DNA of 64,000 bases, taken from contig NZ_CP087112.1 of assembly GCF_025643255.1 (NCBI RefSeq), forward strand, positions 558,001 to 622,000, read 5' to 3'. Below the pieces are notes generated by a model. The model ran no database searches. It was given only the letters and a program-made list of their open reading frames with translations, and had not been told where the DNA came from. This document shows, piece after piece, positions 7,875-16,728 of this stretch. Numbering within the stretch: position 1 is the first letter of the stretch; every line of letters starts with the position of its first letter. Position numbers and translations under genes: made by a program. This DNA comes from Halomonas sp. 7T (lineage in GTDB: Bacteria > Pseudomonadota > Gammaproteobacteria > Pseudomonadales > Halomonadaceae).

Positions 7875-8786
7875 ATGAGTGTAAATAGGTTTTATAAAAT
7901 TGAACAAGAGATGCTTTTGCTAGAAGCGGAGAAAGTGTCACTTTTTACAAAGCACAATCCATCTATAGGCAGTTATCGTGAGGCTGTTTTAAGGGATTAT
8001 ATAAGAAAATTTCTACCTAGTACGATAGAGGTGAAATCAGGCTTTATTGCCAAAAATGACAATCAGGATGAAATTTCTAACAGTCAGAGCAGGCAGGTTG
8101 ATTTACTTATATATAGCAATGAGAAATTCATCCCGTTATTAGAGACTGATGATTTTTCTGTAGTTCGTCCTGAATCTTTTCTAGGTTGTATTGAAGTAAA
8201 GTCAACGCTTACTTTCTATAAAGAAAAAAGGCCTAATGGCTCAAAGGAAACCAATAAAGACTACCCGTTCGGCGGCGGTTATACTGAAGCTTATCGATGG
8301 AGTGGTACTTTAGTTGATGCTCTAAAAAACATCCAAGCTGCCGCACATGTCTGCAGGGATAAAGAACGAACTTACTATAGCGGGATTATCGCATACTCTT
8401 CAACCTTCGACCCCCATAAGGTCTATGAGGCTCTAGATAATGGTGATCTTCAAGAACAGCTTGGATTAAATCATTTAAAAGAATTGCCAATGAATATCTG
8501 TGTGATTGGAAATTTTATTACTTTGTTTTCACATGTCGAATTAATACAAGAACATGGTAAGTGTTATGAAGACTCCCACTACGAGTACGAATCTTACTAC
8601 AATGAAATCTCCGTTAGCGGTGAAGATTTTCAATACCCTCTTCAATTCTTTTCTGTTAATGCCCACAATCAAATATGCTATCTTCATTCTGGGAAAGCGC
8701 CCGATGACGTAGGGCTATTTTCTGCTATGACTGCGAGAATGAAGTTTAGGATGATGCATTTTGATTTAATGTCAGATGGAATATAA
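7875..8786 (+). CDS. DUF6602 family, nuclease-like protein
   Basis: This 303-residue protein looks like the DUF6602 group found in defence contexts. GSYREAVLRDYIRKFLP (residues 32-48) followed by a conserved EVKSGF, then RQVDLLIY (Asp76) and GCIEVKS (Glu107, Lys109), can be read as a PD-(D/E)xK nuclease core (E37, D76, ExK 107-109). The C-terminal part is without recognisable motifs. A role in cleaving foreign DNA is inferred from the motif and location and is not demonstrated. The gene starts 13 bases after a cassette core site and ends directly before a canonical attC, so it forms a clean single-gene cassette. No toxin or methylase partner is next to it. Confidence 0.7.
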   Translation: MSVNRFYKIEQEMLLLEAEKVSLFTKHNPSIGSYREAVLRDYIRKFLPSTIEVKSGFIAKNDNQDEISNSQSRQVDLLIYSNEKFIPLLETDDFSVVRPESFLGCIEVKSTLTFYKEKRPNGSKETNKDYPFGGGYTEAYRWSGTLVDALKNIQAAAHVCRDKERTYYSGIIAYSSTFDPHKVYEALDNGDLQEQLGLNHLKELPMNICVIGNFITLFSHVELIQEHGKCYEDSHYEYESYYNEISVSGEDFQYPLQFFSVNAHNQICYLHSGKAPDDVGLFSAMTARMKFRMMHFDLMSDGI

Positions 8787-8841
8787 ACCTAACAAGTAAA
8801 TCCAGCTGACGCCTACAGCGCACCTGATTTAGGCGTTATAT
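8787..8841 (+). other. attC recombination site (canonical fold)
   Basis: This 55-base site follows the DUF6602 stop codon directly. R'' is ACCTAAC (8787-8793), pairing through TAAC with GTTA of R' (8835-8841, GTTATAT). Three unpaired bases on each side (AAG/GGC) follow. L'' TAAATCCAG (8797-8805) pairs with L' CTGATTTA (8824-8831), leaving one extra C bulged. Then TG-A-CGC (8807-8812) pairs with GCGCA (8818-8822), leaving one A bulged, with a 5-base loop. On the bottom strand the two bulges are G and T, exactly the extrahelical bases that integron integrase recognises. Confidence 0.85.
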
Positions 8842-8871
8842 CAGAGACTCCTAAAAGGCGGCTCCTGGCCG

Positions 8872-8898
8872 AAAACTGACACCATCAACGATGATGTC
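8872..8898 (-). terminator. Possible terminator of recBD
   Basis: Just downstream of the recD stop, GACA-C-CATC and GATG-A-TGTC (8878-8898) form a short stem with one mismatch and a 3-base loop. It is followed on the minus strand by TTTT (8872-8875). The stem is short, so termination may be weak. Confidence 0.4.
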
Positions 8899-8906
8899 GG
8901 CTTTGA

Positions 8907-11114
8907 TTACAACTTCTCCATTCCACTAACCCTCATAACCTCCCTAGTGACCGCATCATTCAATATTCCGCGCTTGGCTTCCACCACCGTGAGCCATTCG
9001 CGGGCGCGGGTAATGCCGGTATAGACCAGCCCGCGGGTCAGGATGGGGCTTAGCGTGGGTGGCAACAGCAGGGCGGTGTGCAAGAACTCCGAGCCTTGGG
9101 ACTTGTGAACCGTCATCGCAAACACGGTTTCTACCGCGTGCAGGCGGGAGGGCAGCACCCAGCGGATGGGCTTTTCGGTGTCGCTGCTGGGGAACGCGAC
9201 TCTTAATAGCGTTTGCTGCGGGTGGCGCGGGTCGGGCACGGCCAGGGTAATGCCGATATCGCCGTTCATTAGTTTCAGGCCGTAGTCGTTTTGAGTAACC
9301 AGTACCGGGCGGCCTTCGTACCAGCCTTTCTCCAACGTGTAGTCACTGCCGTACAGCAGCTTTTCGCGGCGCAATGTGCTGGCGATACGCTGGTTTAATC
9401 CTTCTACCCCCCAGGGGCCTTTGCGCAGCGCGCACAGCAGTTGGAAGTGGCTGTAGGCGCTGAGTACCTCACTGGCCCAGGTGTTGTAGGCGGTTTGGTT
9501 CTCCTCGAATGACTCCCCCCGTGGGCGCTGTGCGTGCAGCACGTTGAGATAGTGGCGGTAGCCCGTGGGCGGGGTGATGGGCTGGCCTTCGCGGTCGGTG
9601 CGGCCTTCGCCGTTGCCCGCAAAACCGTTTGGGTTGCCGTGAATCACCAGCTTATCCAATGCGGCGTCGTCACTCATTACCAAGTGGTGAATATCCGGGT
9701 AGCCGTGGCGCAGCACGGCCGTTACCGCCTGCTGTTTTTCCCGTTCGCTTTGGGTATGGCCCGGCTGGTTAATGGCTTTTGCCAACTGGCCGATGCCGCT
9801 GTGTTCATTGAAGCGGTGGCTAACCCGCAGCATGGTAATGGCTTGGTCGAGTGGTTGGCCTGCGGGGTCGGTGAAATCTGCGGGCAGCGGTTGCCCGGTG
9901 GCCTGGGCTAGCCAGTCGGCGGTGGCCGGGGTGTAGTGGGCGTCGTCGGCGCGGCGGCATAGGTCGCCGAGTACCGAGCCTGCCTCTACCGAGGCGAGCT
10001 GGTCTTTATCCCCCAGCAGAATGCACTGGGCGTGGGCGGGCAGGGCACTGAGGGTGGCGGCCATCATTTCGATATCCACCATCGAGGCTTCGTCGATCAC
10101 CAGCACATCCAGCGCCAGCGGATTGGCGGCGCTGTGGCGGAAGTGGCGGGTGTCGGGGCGTGCGCCGAGTAGGCGGTGCAGTGTTGTCACTTCCGTAGGA
10201 ATCGCGACCTCGCTGTCTGCCGCAGAAGGTGAGTGTTCACTTAACAGCGTTGCCAGCTCAGCGAGCGGTAACGCATTCACCTGTCCGGCAATGGATTCGT
10301 TCAAGCGGGCGGCGGCTTTGCCGGTGGGGGCGGCTAGGCGAATGCGCAGCGGCTGGCTGGGGTGCTGGGCCAGTTGCAGGGTTTGCAGCAGGGCGAGCAG
10401 GCGCACCACGGTGGTGGTTTTGCCGGTGCCTGGGCCACCGGTAATAATGCCGAAGCGGCTGCGGGCGGCCAGGGCGCAGGCGGTTTTTTGCCAGTCTAGG
10501 CCGTTGCTTTGTTTGAACAGGATGTTGAGCGCTTGGGGGAGTAACCCCGAGGCGCTGGCGTCATTCGTTTCTTCCAGGCGGGCGGCGATGTGTTGGTGCA
10601 GGCTTTGCTCGTACTGCCAGTAGCGGCGCAGGTAGAGCCGCGTGCTGGGGGTGCCGCTGGCTGAGTGAGTGGTCACTACTACCAGCGGCGTGTTGCCGGG
10701 GCCTTCGCTAATGAGCAGCGGGTGGTGCAGGGCGGCTTGCCATTCGCTGAGCGTGAGCGTGGCCAGCACGTCGCTGGGCAGCGGCGGCGGGTCGGTGAGG
10801 TCGTCGCCTTCGGGCGGAAGTGAAAGGGCGAAATCCGGCGCGTTCAGCGTGGCGTTAATATCCAGGCATACGTGGCCGCGGCCTAGCTGGTGGCTGGCAA
10901 GTGCTGCCGCCAGTAGCAGCAGCGTGGGGGCATCTGGGGCTTCGCTGGCTAAAAAGCGCACCAGTGCGCGGTCTAAATCCCGCAGCCAGCCGCGTGCTAC
11001 CCAGCGTTCGCACAGAGCCAGCAGTTCCGGGGTGCTGCTGAGTGCCGGGTGGGCGCTGGCGGTGGGCGCGTCGCTAAACATATCGAAAGTGTGGCTATCG
11101 TGCTGGCGGCTCAT
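8907..11114 (-). CDS. recD: RecBCD enzyme subunit RecD (exodeoxyribonuclease V alpha)
   Basis: This 735-residue protein is the 5'-3' helicase of RecBCD, which processes double-strand breaks and degrades linear foreign DNA. Walker A is GGPGTGKTTTV near residue 228, motif II is VLVIDEASMVD, and the C-terminal motif is FAMTVHKSQGSEF followed by YTGITRAREWL. It overlaps the end of recB by 4 bases, so the two are translationally coupled. The length is slightly above E. coli RecD (608) because of insertions between the N-terminal domain and the helicase and around the segment before LNVLHAQRPRG. It is the last gene of the leftward pair, with a small stem-loop downstream. The AT-rich defence island lies immediately beyond. 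Confidence 0.96.
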   Translation of the reverse strand: MSRQHDSHTFDMFSDAPTASAHPALSSTPELLALCERWVARGWLRDLDRALVRFLASEAPDAPTLLLLAAALASHQLGRGHVCLDINATLNAPDFALSLPPEGDDLTDPPPLPSDVLATLTLSEWQAALHHPLLISEGPGNTPLVVVTTHSASGTPSTRLYLRRYWQYEQSLHQHIAARLEETNDASASGLLPQALNILFKQSNGLDWQKTACALAARSRFGIITGGPGTGKTTTVVRLLALLQTLQLAQHPSQPLRIRLAAPTGKAAARLNESIAGQVNALPLAELATLLSEHSPSAADSEVAIPTEVTTLHRLLGARPDTRHFRHSAANPLALDVLVIDEASMVDIEMMAATLSALPAHAQCILLGDKDQLASVEAGSVLGDLCRRADDAHYTPATADWLAQATGQPLPADFTDPAGQPLDQAITMLRVSHRFNEHSGIGQLAKAINQPGHTQSEREKQQAVTAVLRHGYPDIHHLVMSDDAALDKLVIHGNPNGFAGNGEGRTDREGQPITPPTGYRHYLNVLHAQRPRGESFEENQTAYNTWASEVLSAYSHFQLLCALRKGPWGVEGLNQRIASTLRREKLLYGSDYTLEKGWYEGRPVLVTQNDYGLKLMNGDIGITLAVPDPRHPQQTLLRVAFPSSDTEKPIRWVLPSRLHAVETVFAMTVHKSQGSEFLHTALLLPPTLSPILTRGLVYTGITRAREWLTVVEAKRGILNDAVTREVMRVSGMEKL

Positions 11115-14100
11115 GCCGTGGCCTCCTGCTGGGTGGCGTGTGGCTCGCCTGCAAACAGGCTATCCAGGGCTTCGATGAGTTCAACTGGGGCGGGTTCGCC
11201 CACCACGCCGCGCCCAGGGCTGCGGCTGCCGCGTAGAAATACCGTCATTGAACCGCCCAGATGCTGGTGCGGGTCGTAATCCGGCAGGCGCGCTTTTAAC
11301 AGCCGGTGCATGGCGAGTAAGTAGAGCGCGGCCTGAAGGTCGTAGCGTTTAGCCAGCAGCGCGTGGCGCAGGGCCTCGGGTTCGTAGGCGCTGTCGTTGG
11401 GGCCTAGGTAGTTCGATTTCCAGTCCAGCACGTAAAAGCGCCCTTGGTGCTCGAAGGCCAGGTCAATAAAGCCTTTCAGCATGCCGTTTAGCGTGTCGGC
11501 ATCCAGCGCGGGGCGCTCTACCCCTGGCAGTAAGTGCTTGCTTACCAGCGCATCAATGGCTTGTGTGTTCACCCGCTTGGCGGCAAACCAGAACTCCAAC
11601 TCTACCTGGTAGCTTGCCAGCTCATTCAGCGCCACGCTTTGCAGGGTGGGCGCGGCCAGCGGTAGCGGCGTGGTGAGCAGGGCGTTTAGCCAACCCGCCA
11701 GCGGTTCTTGCCACGCTTGCCAGCCGCGTAGCTGCACCCGCCGCCACAGCATATCGTTAAGGGCTTCCCTATCGTTGGCGGCGGTATTAAAACCTTGCTT
11801 GCCGGCCCACTCCAGCAGCCCGTGCAGAAAGGTGCCGGGGCCGGGGCCACGGGGGAATTTGTGCAGGTGATACGCTTCCGGCTCAGAAAGATCCCGAGGT
11901 TCATCCAGCACTTCAAAGGCGGTGGCTTCTTGGGCGGTGGTGGGTTCCAGCGGCTGCAACACCGGGGCGGTAAGCGTGCCGGAAAGCCGCAGCGCGGAGT
12001 AGCTGGCAATCCACCAGTGCTCTTTGGCGGGGCGCGTGGGCGTGCGGGCGTGGCCAAGCTCACTGCTTTGCTCCACTTGGGCAACGCGCTCTGCGGTGGG
12101 CGCGGGTGGTTGATGAATCTGTATCTCGCTGCCTTTCACCAGTTCATCAAGCGCGTTATTGAGCGTTTCCGGTGACAGGGCGCTGCCGCCTTTCAGCAGG
12201 TAGCCCAGCGCGCTGTTTTCCAGCTCTTTCAGCGGGGCCAGCCCCAGCCAGGTGGCGTGGCGGGCGCGGGTGAGCGCTACGTAGAGTTTGCGCAGGTCTT
12301 CTCCCAGCCGTTCCCGGTCGGCGGTGGCCAGTGTTGCTTCATCGGCGTCTAAGCTGAGCTTTAAGTTGCCTTCGCTGTCGTGCCAGCGCAGCGGTACGTC
12401 TTCGGCTTTCACCGGGCGGTGGTTGGCGATAAACGGCAGGAACACCAGCGGGTACTCCAGCCCTTTGGATTTGTGGATAGTCACCACCTTCACCAAATCC
12501 GCGTCGCTCTCTAATCGCAGCTTGTGGCTGTCGCCGTGGCTTTCCGGGTCGGCAATGGCATCAAACAGAAAGCGAATCAGCGCGTGTTCGCCGTCCAGCT
12601 CGGCACTGGCCTGTTGCAGCAGTTCGCCCAAGTGCAGCAGGTCGGTGAGCAAGCGCTCACCCTCTTCAAACTCCGCCAGCAGGCGGGCGGGAATATCGAA
12701 ATCCACCATCATGCGGCGCACCAGCGGCAGCACGCCTTGGCGCTGCCATAGGCGGTGATAGCGGCTGAACTGCTCTACTCGCTCTTCCCAGGCCAGCTCG
12801 TTTTGCTGCAGGTGGTCTAGGTCCGCCAAGCTTAGTCCCAGCACCGGCGTGGCCAGTGCAGCGCGCAGGTGCGCTTCGGCTTGGCGTGAGCTGGCCAGCG
12901 GCTCGGCGCAGGCGCGTAGCCAGCGCTCTACCTGGGCGGCCATAGGCGAGCTGAACACCTTGTCGTGGTCAGAGAGATACACGCTCTTCACCCCACGGCT
13001 GGCCAGCGCTAGGCGAATGGCGCGGGCTTCCTGCAGGCCGTTCACCAGTACCGCCATATCGGAAGGTTTGAGCGGGGTGAGCGCGTCCTCGGTTTGAAAT
13101 CCGCTCTTGCCTTGTTGGCCTGCGCTGAGCAGTTCCGCCATGTACGAGGCGCAGCGTTCGGCCATCTCGGTTTGGTAGGCGGTTTTAGAGAGCGGCTCGT
13201 CGGCGGTGAGCGGCCAGAGCGTCATAGCGGGCAGCGGCTGGCCCTGGTGAACAAGCTGTTCACTTCGGCCTTTGGCCTCTACCGGCAGAAACGGCAGCGG
13301 GTTGTCGCCGCCTTCTTCGCGGAACAGGAAGGCCCCTGCCGGGTGCTCATCGGCGTAGCGGAAACAGTGGTTCACCGCCTCTACCATGGCGCGGCTGGAG
13401 CGGAAGTTGGTGCCCAGCGTGACGTGGCGGCCTGCGGTGTCTTCGCGGGCGGTCAGGTAGGTGAAGATATCCGCGCCGCGAAAGGCGTAAATGGCCTGCT
13501 TGGGATCGCCGATCAGCAGCATGGCGGCGTCGCGGCGGGGCTTGGCGACCTCGTACACCGCGTTAAAGATGCGGTACTGGATGGGGTCGGTGTCCTGGAA
13601 TTCGTCGATCAACGCTACGGGGAACTGGCGCAGTATTTGCGCGGCCAGCGCCTCTCTGTTGGGGCCTTGCAGGGCGCGGTCTAAATGGGTGAGCAGGTCG
13701 TTGGGGCCCATTTCAGCGCGGCGCTCTTGCTCCCGTTCCAGGCGCACTTTGCACCACTGCACGGCGTGAATCAGCAGGTCGTTACGCGGCTCGGGCAGCG
13801 TGTTGAGCGCGGCGGGCAGTTCGCCCAGCGCTTCCCAGGCCTTCGGGCAGGGTGGCGCGCCTTCTTTCCATATTTCCGCCATGCCGTCTGGGGTCAGGCG
13901 TTTCCAGGCGGCGGGGGTGAGCGCGGGGCGCTCTAGGTCGGTGTCGCTCCACTCCCGCAGCGCGCCTAGCCAGTTGGCGCGGCTTTTGGCGTTAAAGCTT
14001 TGGCCTTTGAAGGCTTTGCGCGTGGCGGCGTCTTCCAGTGCGGGCACTAGGTCGTCTAGCCACGCGGGCCAGGGGGCTTTTAGCGTGCTGAGCAGGGCGC

Positions 14101-14899
14101 TGCGTTCGGCGGCGGCGGTGCTTAAGGTGTGCGTGGGCTCGGGGCGTGGGGCACCCAGCGCGCCGCTTTCGTGCAGCAGTTTGCGCACGTCTTGATGCAA
14201 CTGGTCGGGTGATTTCCAGTAACTGGTGATGCTGCCCAGCGCCTCGGCGTCTAGCGGGTAGTAGAAGGTGCGCCAGTAGTCGCGTACCACTTCTTGCTCC
14301 AGCTCTTGCTGGTCGTTTTCTAAATTGAGCGAGAACAGGCTGCCGCTATCGAAGGCGTGCTCCCGCAGCATGCGGTAGCACCAGCTGTGGATGGTGGAAA
14401 CGGCGGCTTCGTCCATCCACTCGGCGGCTAACTCCAAGCGGCGGGCGCAGGCGGGCCAGGTGGTCGGGTCGTATTGGTCGCGGAGCTTCAGGAGCAGCGG
14501 GTCATCAGCAGGAGGCTCGGCAGCAGGCCGACGCGAGGGCGCCGTGGAACCTTCCCTGGGGGCTACTTTTGCCATCCCTGGCAAAAGACCCTCGCTTTGG
14601 CCTGCTCCCTCCGCCTGGTCTGGCTCTTTACGAAACACCCCTGAGGCCTCCACCAGCCGGTGGCGAATACGTTCGCGCAGTTCCTGGGTGGCGGCGTTGG
14701 TGAACGTGACCACTAGAATTTCCGGCGGGGTGAGCGGGCGTACAAAGGCGGTGTCGTCTTCGCTGTGCTGCCCGCCCAGCACTAGGCGCACGTAGAGCAG
14801 CGCGATGGTGAAGGTTTTCCCCGTGCCCGCGCTGGCTTCAATCAAACGGCTGCCGTGAAGCGGCAGCGTCAGCGGGTTCAGCGGGGCGGGCTGGCTCAT
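11111..14899 (-). CDS. recB: RecBCD enzyme subunit RecB (exodeoxyribonuclease V beta)
   Basis: This 1262-residue protein is the 3'-5' helicase and nuclease of RecBCD. The N-terminal Walker A is ASAGTGKTFTIALL (near residue 24), the DExQD-type motif is LIDEFQDTDPIQYRIF, motif V is VTIHKSKGLEYPLVF, and motif VI is LYVALTRARHA. The C-terminal nuclease has DLAFEHQGRFYVLDWKSNYLG, with the catalytic Asp and DxK. About 50 extra residues around positions 90-135, rich in Pro, Ala and Glu, split the helicase domain between RHRLVEASG and LLLKLRDQY. This extra segment includes a palindromic DNA repeat read in frame. Start at 14899 gives the family N-terminus. recC is separated from it by an oppositely oriented gene. 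Confidence 0.96.
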   Translation of the reverse strand: MSQPAPLNPLTLPLHGSRLIEASAGTGKTFTIALLYVRLVLGGQHSEDDTAFVRPLTPPEILVVTFTNAATQELRERIRHRLVEASGVFRKEPDQAEGAGQSEGLLPGMAKVAPREGSTAPSRRPAAEPPADDPLLLKLRDQYDPTTWPACARRLELAAEWMDEAAVSTIHSWCYRMLREHAFDSGSLFSLNLENDQQELEQEVVRDYWRTFYYPLDAEALGSITSYWKSPDQLHQDVRKLLHESGALGAPRPEPTHTLSTAAAERSALLSTLKAPWPAWLDDLVPALEDAATRKAFKGQSFNAKSRANWLGALREWSDTDLERPALTPAAWKRLTPDGMAEIWKEGAPPCPKAWEALGELPAALNTLPEPRNDLLIHAVQWCKVRLEREQERRAEMGPNDLLTHLDRALQGPNREALAAQILRQFPVALIDEFQDTDPIQYRIFNAVYEVAKPRRDAAMLLIGDPKQAIYAFRGADIFTYLTAREDTAGRHVTLGTNFRSSRAMVEAVNHCFRYADEHPAGAFLFREEGGDNPLPFLPVEAKGRSEQLVHQGQPLPAMTLWPLTADEPLSKTAYQTEMAERCASYMAELLSAGQQGKSGFQTEDALTPLKPSDMAVLVNGLQEARAIRLALASRGVKSVYLSDHDKVFSSPMAAQVERWLRACAEPLASSRQAEAHLRAALATPVLGLSLADLDHLQQNELAWEERVEQFSRYHRLWQRQGVLPLVRRMMVDFDIPARLLAEFEEGERLLTDLLHLGELLQQASAELDGEHALIRFLFDAIADPESHGDSHKLRLESDADLVKVVTIHKSKGLEYPLVFLPFIANHRPVKAEDVPLRWHDSEGNLKLSLDADEATLATADRERLGEDLRKLYVALTRARHATWLGLAPLKELENSALGYLLKGGSALSPETLNNALDELVKGSEIQIHQPPAPTAERVAQVEQSSELGHARTPTRPAKEHWWIASYSALRLSGTLTAPVLQPLEPTTAQEATAFEVLDEPRDLSEPEAYHLHKFPRGPGPGTFLHGLLEWAGKQGFNTAANDREALNDMLWRRVQLRGWQAWQEPLAGWLNALLTTPLPLAAPTLQSVALNELASYQVELEFWFAAKRVNTQAIDALVSKHLLPGVERPALDADTLNGMLKGFIDLAFEHQGRFYVLDWKSNYLGPNDSAYEPEALRHALLAKRYDLQAALYLLAMHRLLKARLPDYDPHQHLGGSMTVFLRGSRSPGRGVVGEPAPVELIEALDSLFAGEPHATQQEATA
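14524..14604. repeat. Palindromic element inserted in frame in recB
   Basis: The ends CAGGCC-GAC-GCGAGGG (14524-14539) and CCCTCGC-TTT-GGCCTG (14589-14604) are inverted repeats with only the central three bases mismatched. Inside lies a second hairpin, TTTTGCCA/TGGCAAAA (14567-14585). The 81 bases equal 27 codons, so the recB frame is kept (about residues 99-126). The look is that of an interspersed palindromic element such as those known in gammaproteobacterial intergenic regions. Confidence 0.7.
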
Positions 14900-15145
14900 T
14901 ATTCAGGCTCCAACAATAACGCGCCCCTGCTTGGGGCCTAGACTGTATGAGTGCTTCGCCACCTGCTAATCTAGCCGCCAAGCCACTCTTAGGATGCTCA
15001 GTTTACGCTACCAGCGGCTTCGGTTCACTCACACGAAGGGATCTCATGCTGACCTCGCTTCTGGATAACGTCTTCTGTGACGCTGCCAGAATCAACCGCA
15101 TGCTAAACTGTTTTTTGTATCGCACTTTTTGTTCTGGAGGCCGCC

Positions 15146-16717
15146 GTGCAGGATGCCCATCGCCGTAAGCTCCCCATCGGGATTCAGACGTTCTCGGATA
15201 TCCGCGAGGGCGGCTATTATTACGTCGATAAAACTCCGCATATCGAGCGCTTGGTCAACCAAAATAAATACTACTTTCTCTCGCGGCCGCGCCGCTTTGG
15301 TAAAAGCCTGTTGCTGGATACCCTGCGCTGCTTGTTCGAGGGCCGCCAAGCGCTGTTTGAAGGGCTCTATATTCACGATCAGTGGGACTGGCAACAGCGT
15401 TACCCGGTCATTCGTATCAGCTTTGCCGATGGCGTCATGCAGAGCCGTGAAGAGCTCGATGAGCGTATTCGTGATCAGCTCCGAGTGCAGCGTGAGCAGC
15501 TGGGCATTACCCAACACCACAAGACGGATATTCCCGGCGAATTTTCAACTCTGATTCGCAGCGCCCACCAGCAATATGGTCAGCGGGTGGTGGTGCTGAT
15601 CGACGAATACGACAAGCCGATTCTGGATAACATTCTGGCGCCTGAGCGTGCTCGGGAGGTGCGCGAAGGGCTGAAGAACCTCTACAGCGTGCTGAAAGAT
15701 GCCGACCCCCATTTGCACTTCGTGCTGCTCACCGGGGTTTCCAAGTTCAGTAAGGTGAGCTTATTTTCGGGGTTGAACAACCTCAACGATATCACCCTGG
15801 ATGCTCACTTAAGCACAATCTGCGGTTACACCGACGAAGACATCGATACGGTGTTCGCGCCGGAGCTACCCGGCTTGGATCGTGAAGCCATTCGTCAGTG
15901 GTACAACGGCTACCGCTGGGGCGGGCGCGAGGTGGTGTCCGTCTACAACCCCTTTGATGCGCTGCTACTGTTTCAAAAGCGCGAGTTCGCGCCGTACTGG
16001 TTCGAGTCTGCCACGCCAACGTTTCTGGTCGATATTCTCAAGCAGCGGGGGGTATTTACGCCCTCAATGGATCACTGGGAAACCGAGTATGAGCTGCTTA
16101 GCCAGTTTGATGTAGATCAGATCAGCACCGAAGGCCTGCTGTTTCAAACCGGCTACCTGACCATTCAGCAGGTGGAAGAGCCCTTGCTGGGGTATCGCCA
16201 GTACACGCTGGGCTTCCCTAACCGTGAGGTGGAAACCAGCCTCAACCACGCCTTGCTGCCATCGCTGGGGGTTGAAAATGCCCCACGTGAACGCAGGACG
16301 CTGTTCCGCCATTTAAGCCAGCATGATCTTGTCGGCCTAGAAGCGCACCTTAAGGCGCTGTATGCCGGGCTTCCTCACGACTGGTACCGCAACAACCCGA
16401 TTGCTCGCTATGAAGGGCATTACGCCAGCGTATTCTACAGCCACTTCGCGGCCCTGGGCCTGGATGTGACGGTGGAAGATGCCAGCCACCACGGTAAGGT
16501 GGATATGAGCGTGGACTTTGGCGGGCATATCTACCTGTTCGAGTTCAAAGTGGTGGAGCAACTGCCGGAAGGTAACGCGCTGGCGCAAATCAAGCACAAA
16601 GGGTACGCGGACAAGTACCGCGCCTCTGGCAAGCCCATACACCAGATTGGCGTCGAATTTTCCAGCGTCAAACGCCAGATTGTGGCGTTTGACGTTGAGA
16701 CGCTAGGCGCTGTTTAA
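15146..16717 (+). CDS. AAA-ATPase-like/PD-(D/E)XK nuclease protein
   Basis: This 523-residue protein combines an N-terminal AAA-ATPase_like domain with a C-terminal PD-(D/E)XK (PDDEXK_9, DUF1703) domain. The opening IGIQTFSDIREGGYYYVDKT is typical. Walker A is SRPRRFGKSLLL (residues 46-57), and VVVLIDEYDKPI near residue 150 is Walker B. The nuclease motif is KVDMSVDFGGHIYLFEFK near residue 450 (Asp and ExK). The family is widespread and usually multi-copy; its role is not established. The GTG start at 15146 follows GGAGG and begins MQDAHRRKLPIG. It lies between recC and recBD but on the opposite strand, interrupting the usual neighbourhood of the three genes. Confidence 0.88.
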   Translation: MQDAHRRKLPIGIQTFSDIREGGYYYVDKTPHIERLVNQNKYYFLSRPRRFGKSLLLDTLRCLFEGRQALFEGLYIHDQWDWQQRYPVIRISFADGVMQSREELDERIRDQLRVQREQLGITQHHKTDIPGEFSTLIRSAHQQYGQRVVVLIDEYDKPILDNILAPERAREVREGLKNLYSVLKDADPHLHFVLLTGVSKFSKVSLFSGLNNLNDITLDAHLSTICGYTDEDIDTVFAPELPGLDREAIRQWYNGYRWGGREVVSVYNPFDALLLFQKREFAPYWFESATPTFLVDILKQRGVFTPSMDHWETEYELLSQFDVDQISTEGLLFQTGYLTIQQVEEPLLGYRQYTLGFPNREVETSLNHALLPSLGVENAPRERRTLFRHLSQHDLVGLEAHLKALYAGLPHDWYRNNPIARYEGHYASVFYSHFAALGLDVTVEDASHHGKVDMSVDFGGHIYLFEFKVVEQLPEGNALAQIKHKGYADKYRASGKPIHQIGVEFSSVKRQIVAFDVETLGAV

Positions 16718-16728
16718 CATCAAGCGCC

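Larger units (their letters stand above)
2589..8835 (+). mobile_element. Integrase-less integron-cassette-like defence island
   Basis: Bounds are taken from the core-site cut positions at 2588/2589 and 8835/8836. The region is visibly AT-richer than its flanks. It holds a zinc-cluster protein, a Gabija-like pair and a DUF6602 protein, all on the plus strand, as in cassette arrays. A canonical attC (8787-8841) and a weaker one (3508-3584) follow individual genes, with stop codons in or next to the R'' box. GTTAGGY core sites precede the first and last genes by 30-40 bases. No tyrosine recombinase of the IntI type is in the window, so this fits a CALIN-type cluster (attC sites without an integrase). 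Confidence 0.6.

Noticed and set aside
11646..14795. Many open frames on the plus strand opposite recB
   Set aside because: They are explained by high GC and the reverse strand of a real gene; none has family features or start signals.
14947..15168. 73-codon frame between recB and the AAA-ATPase gene
   Set aside because: No ribosome-binding site or recognisable features, and it overlaps the well-supported GTG start at 15146.
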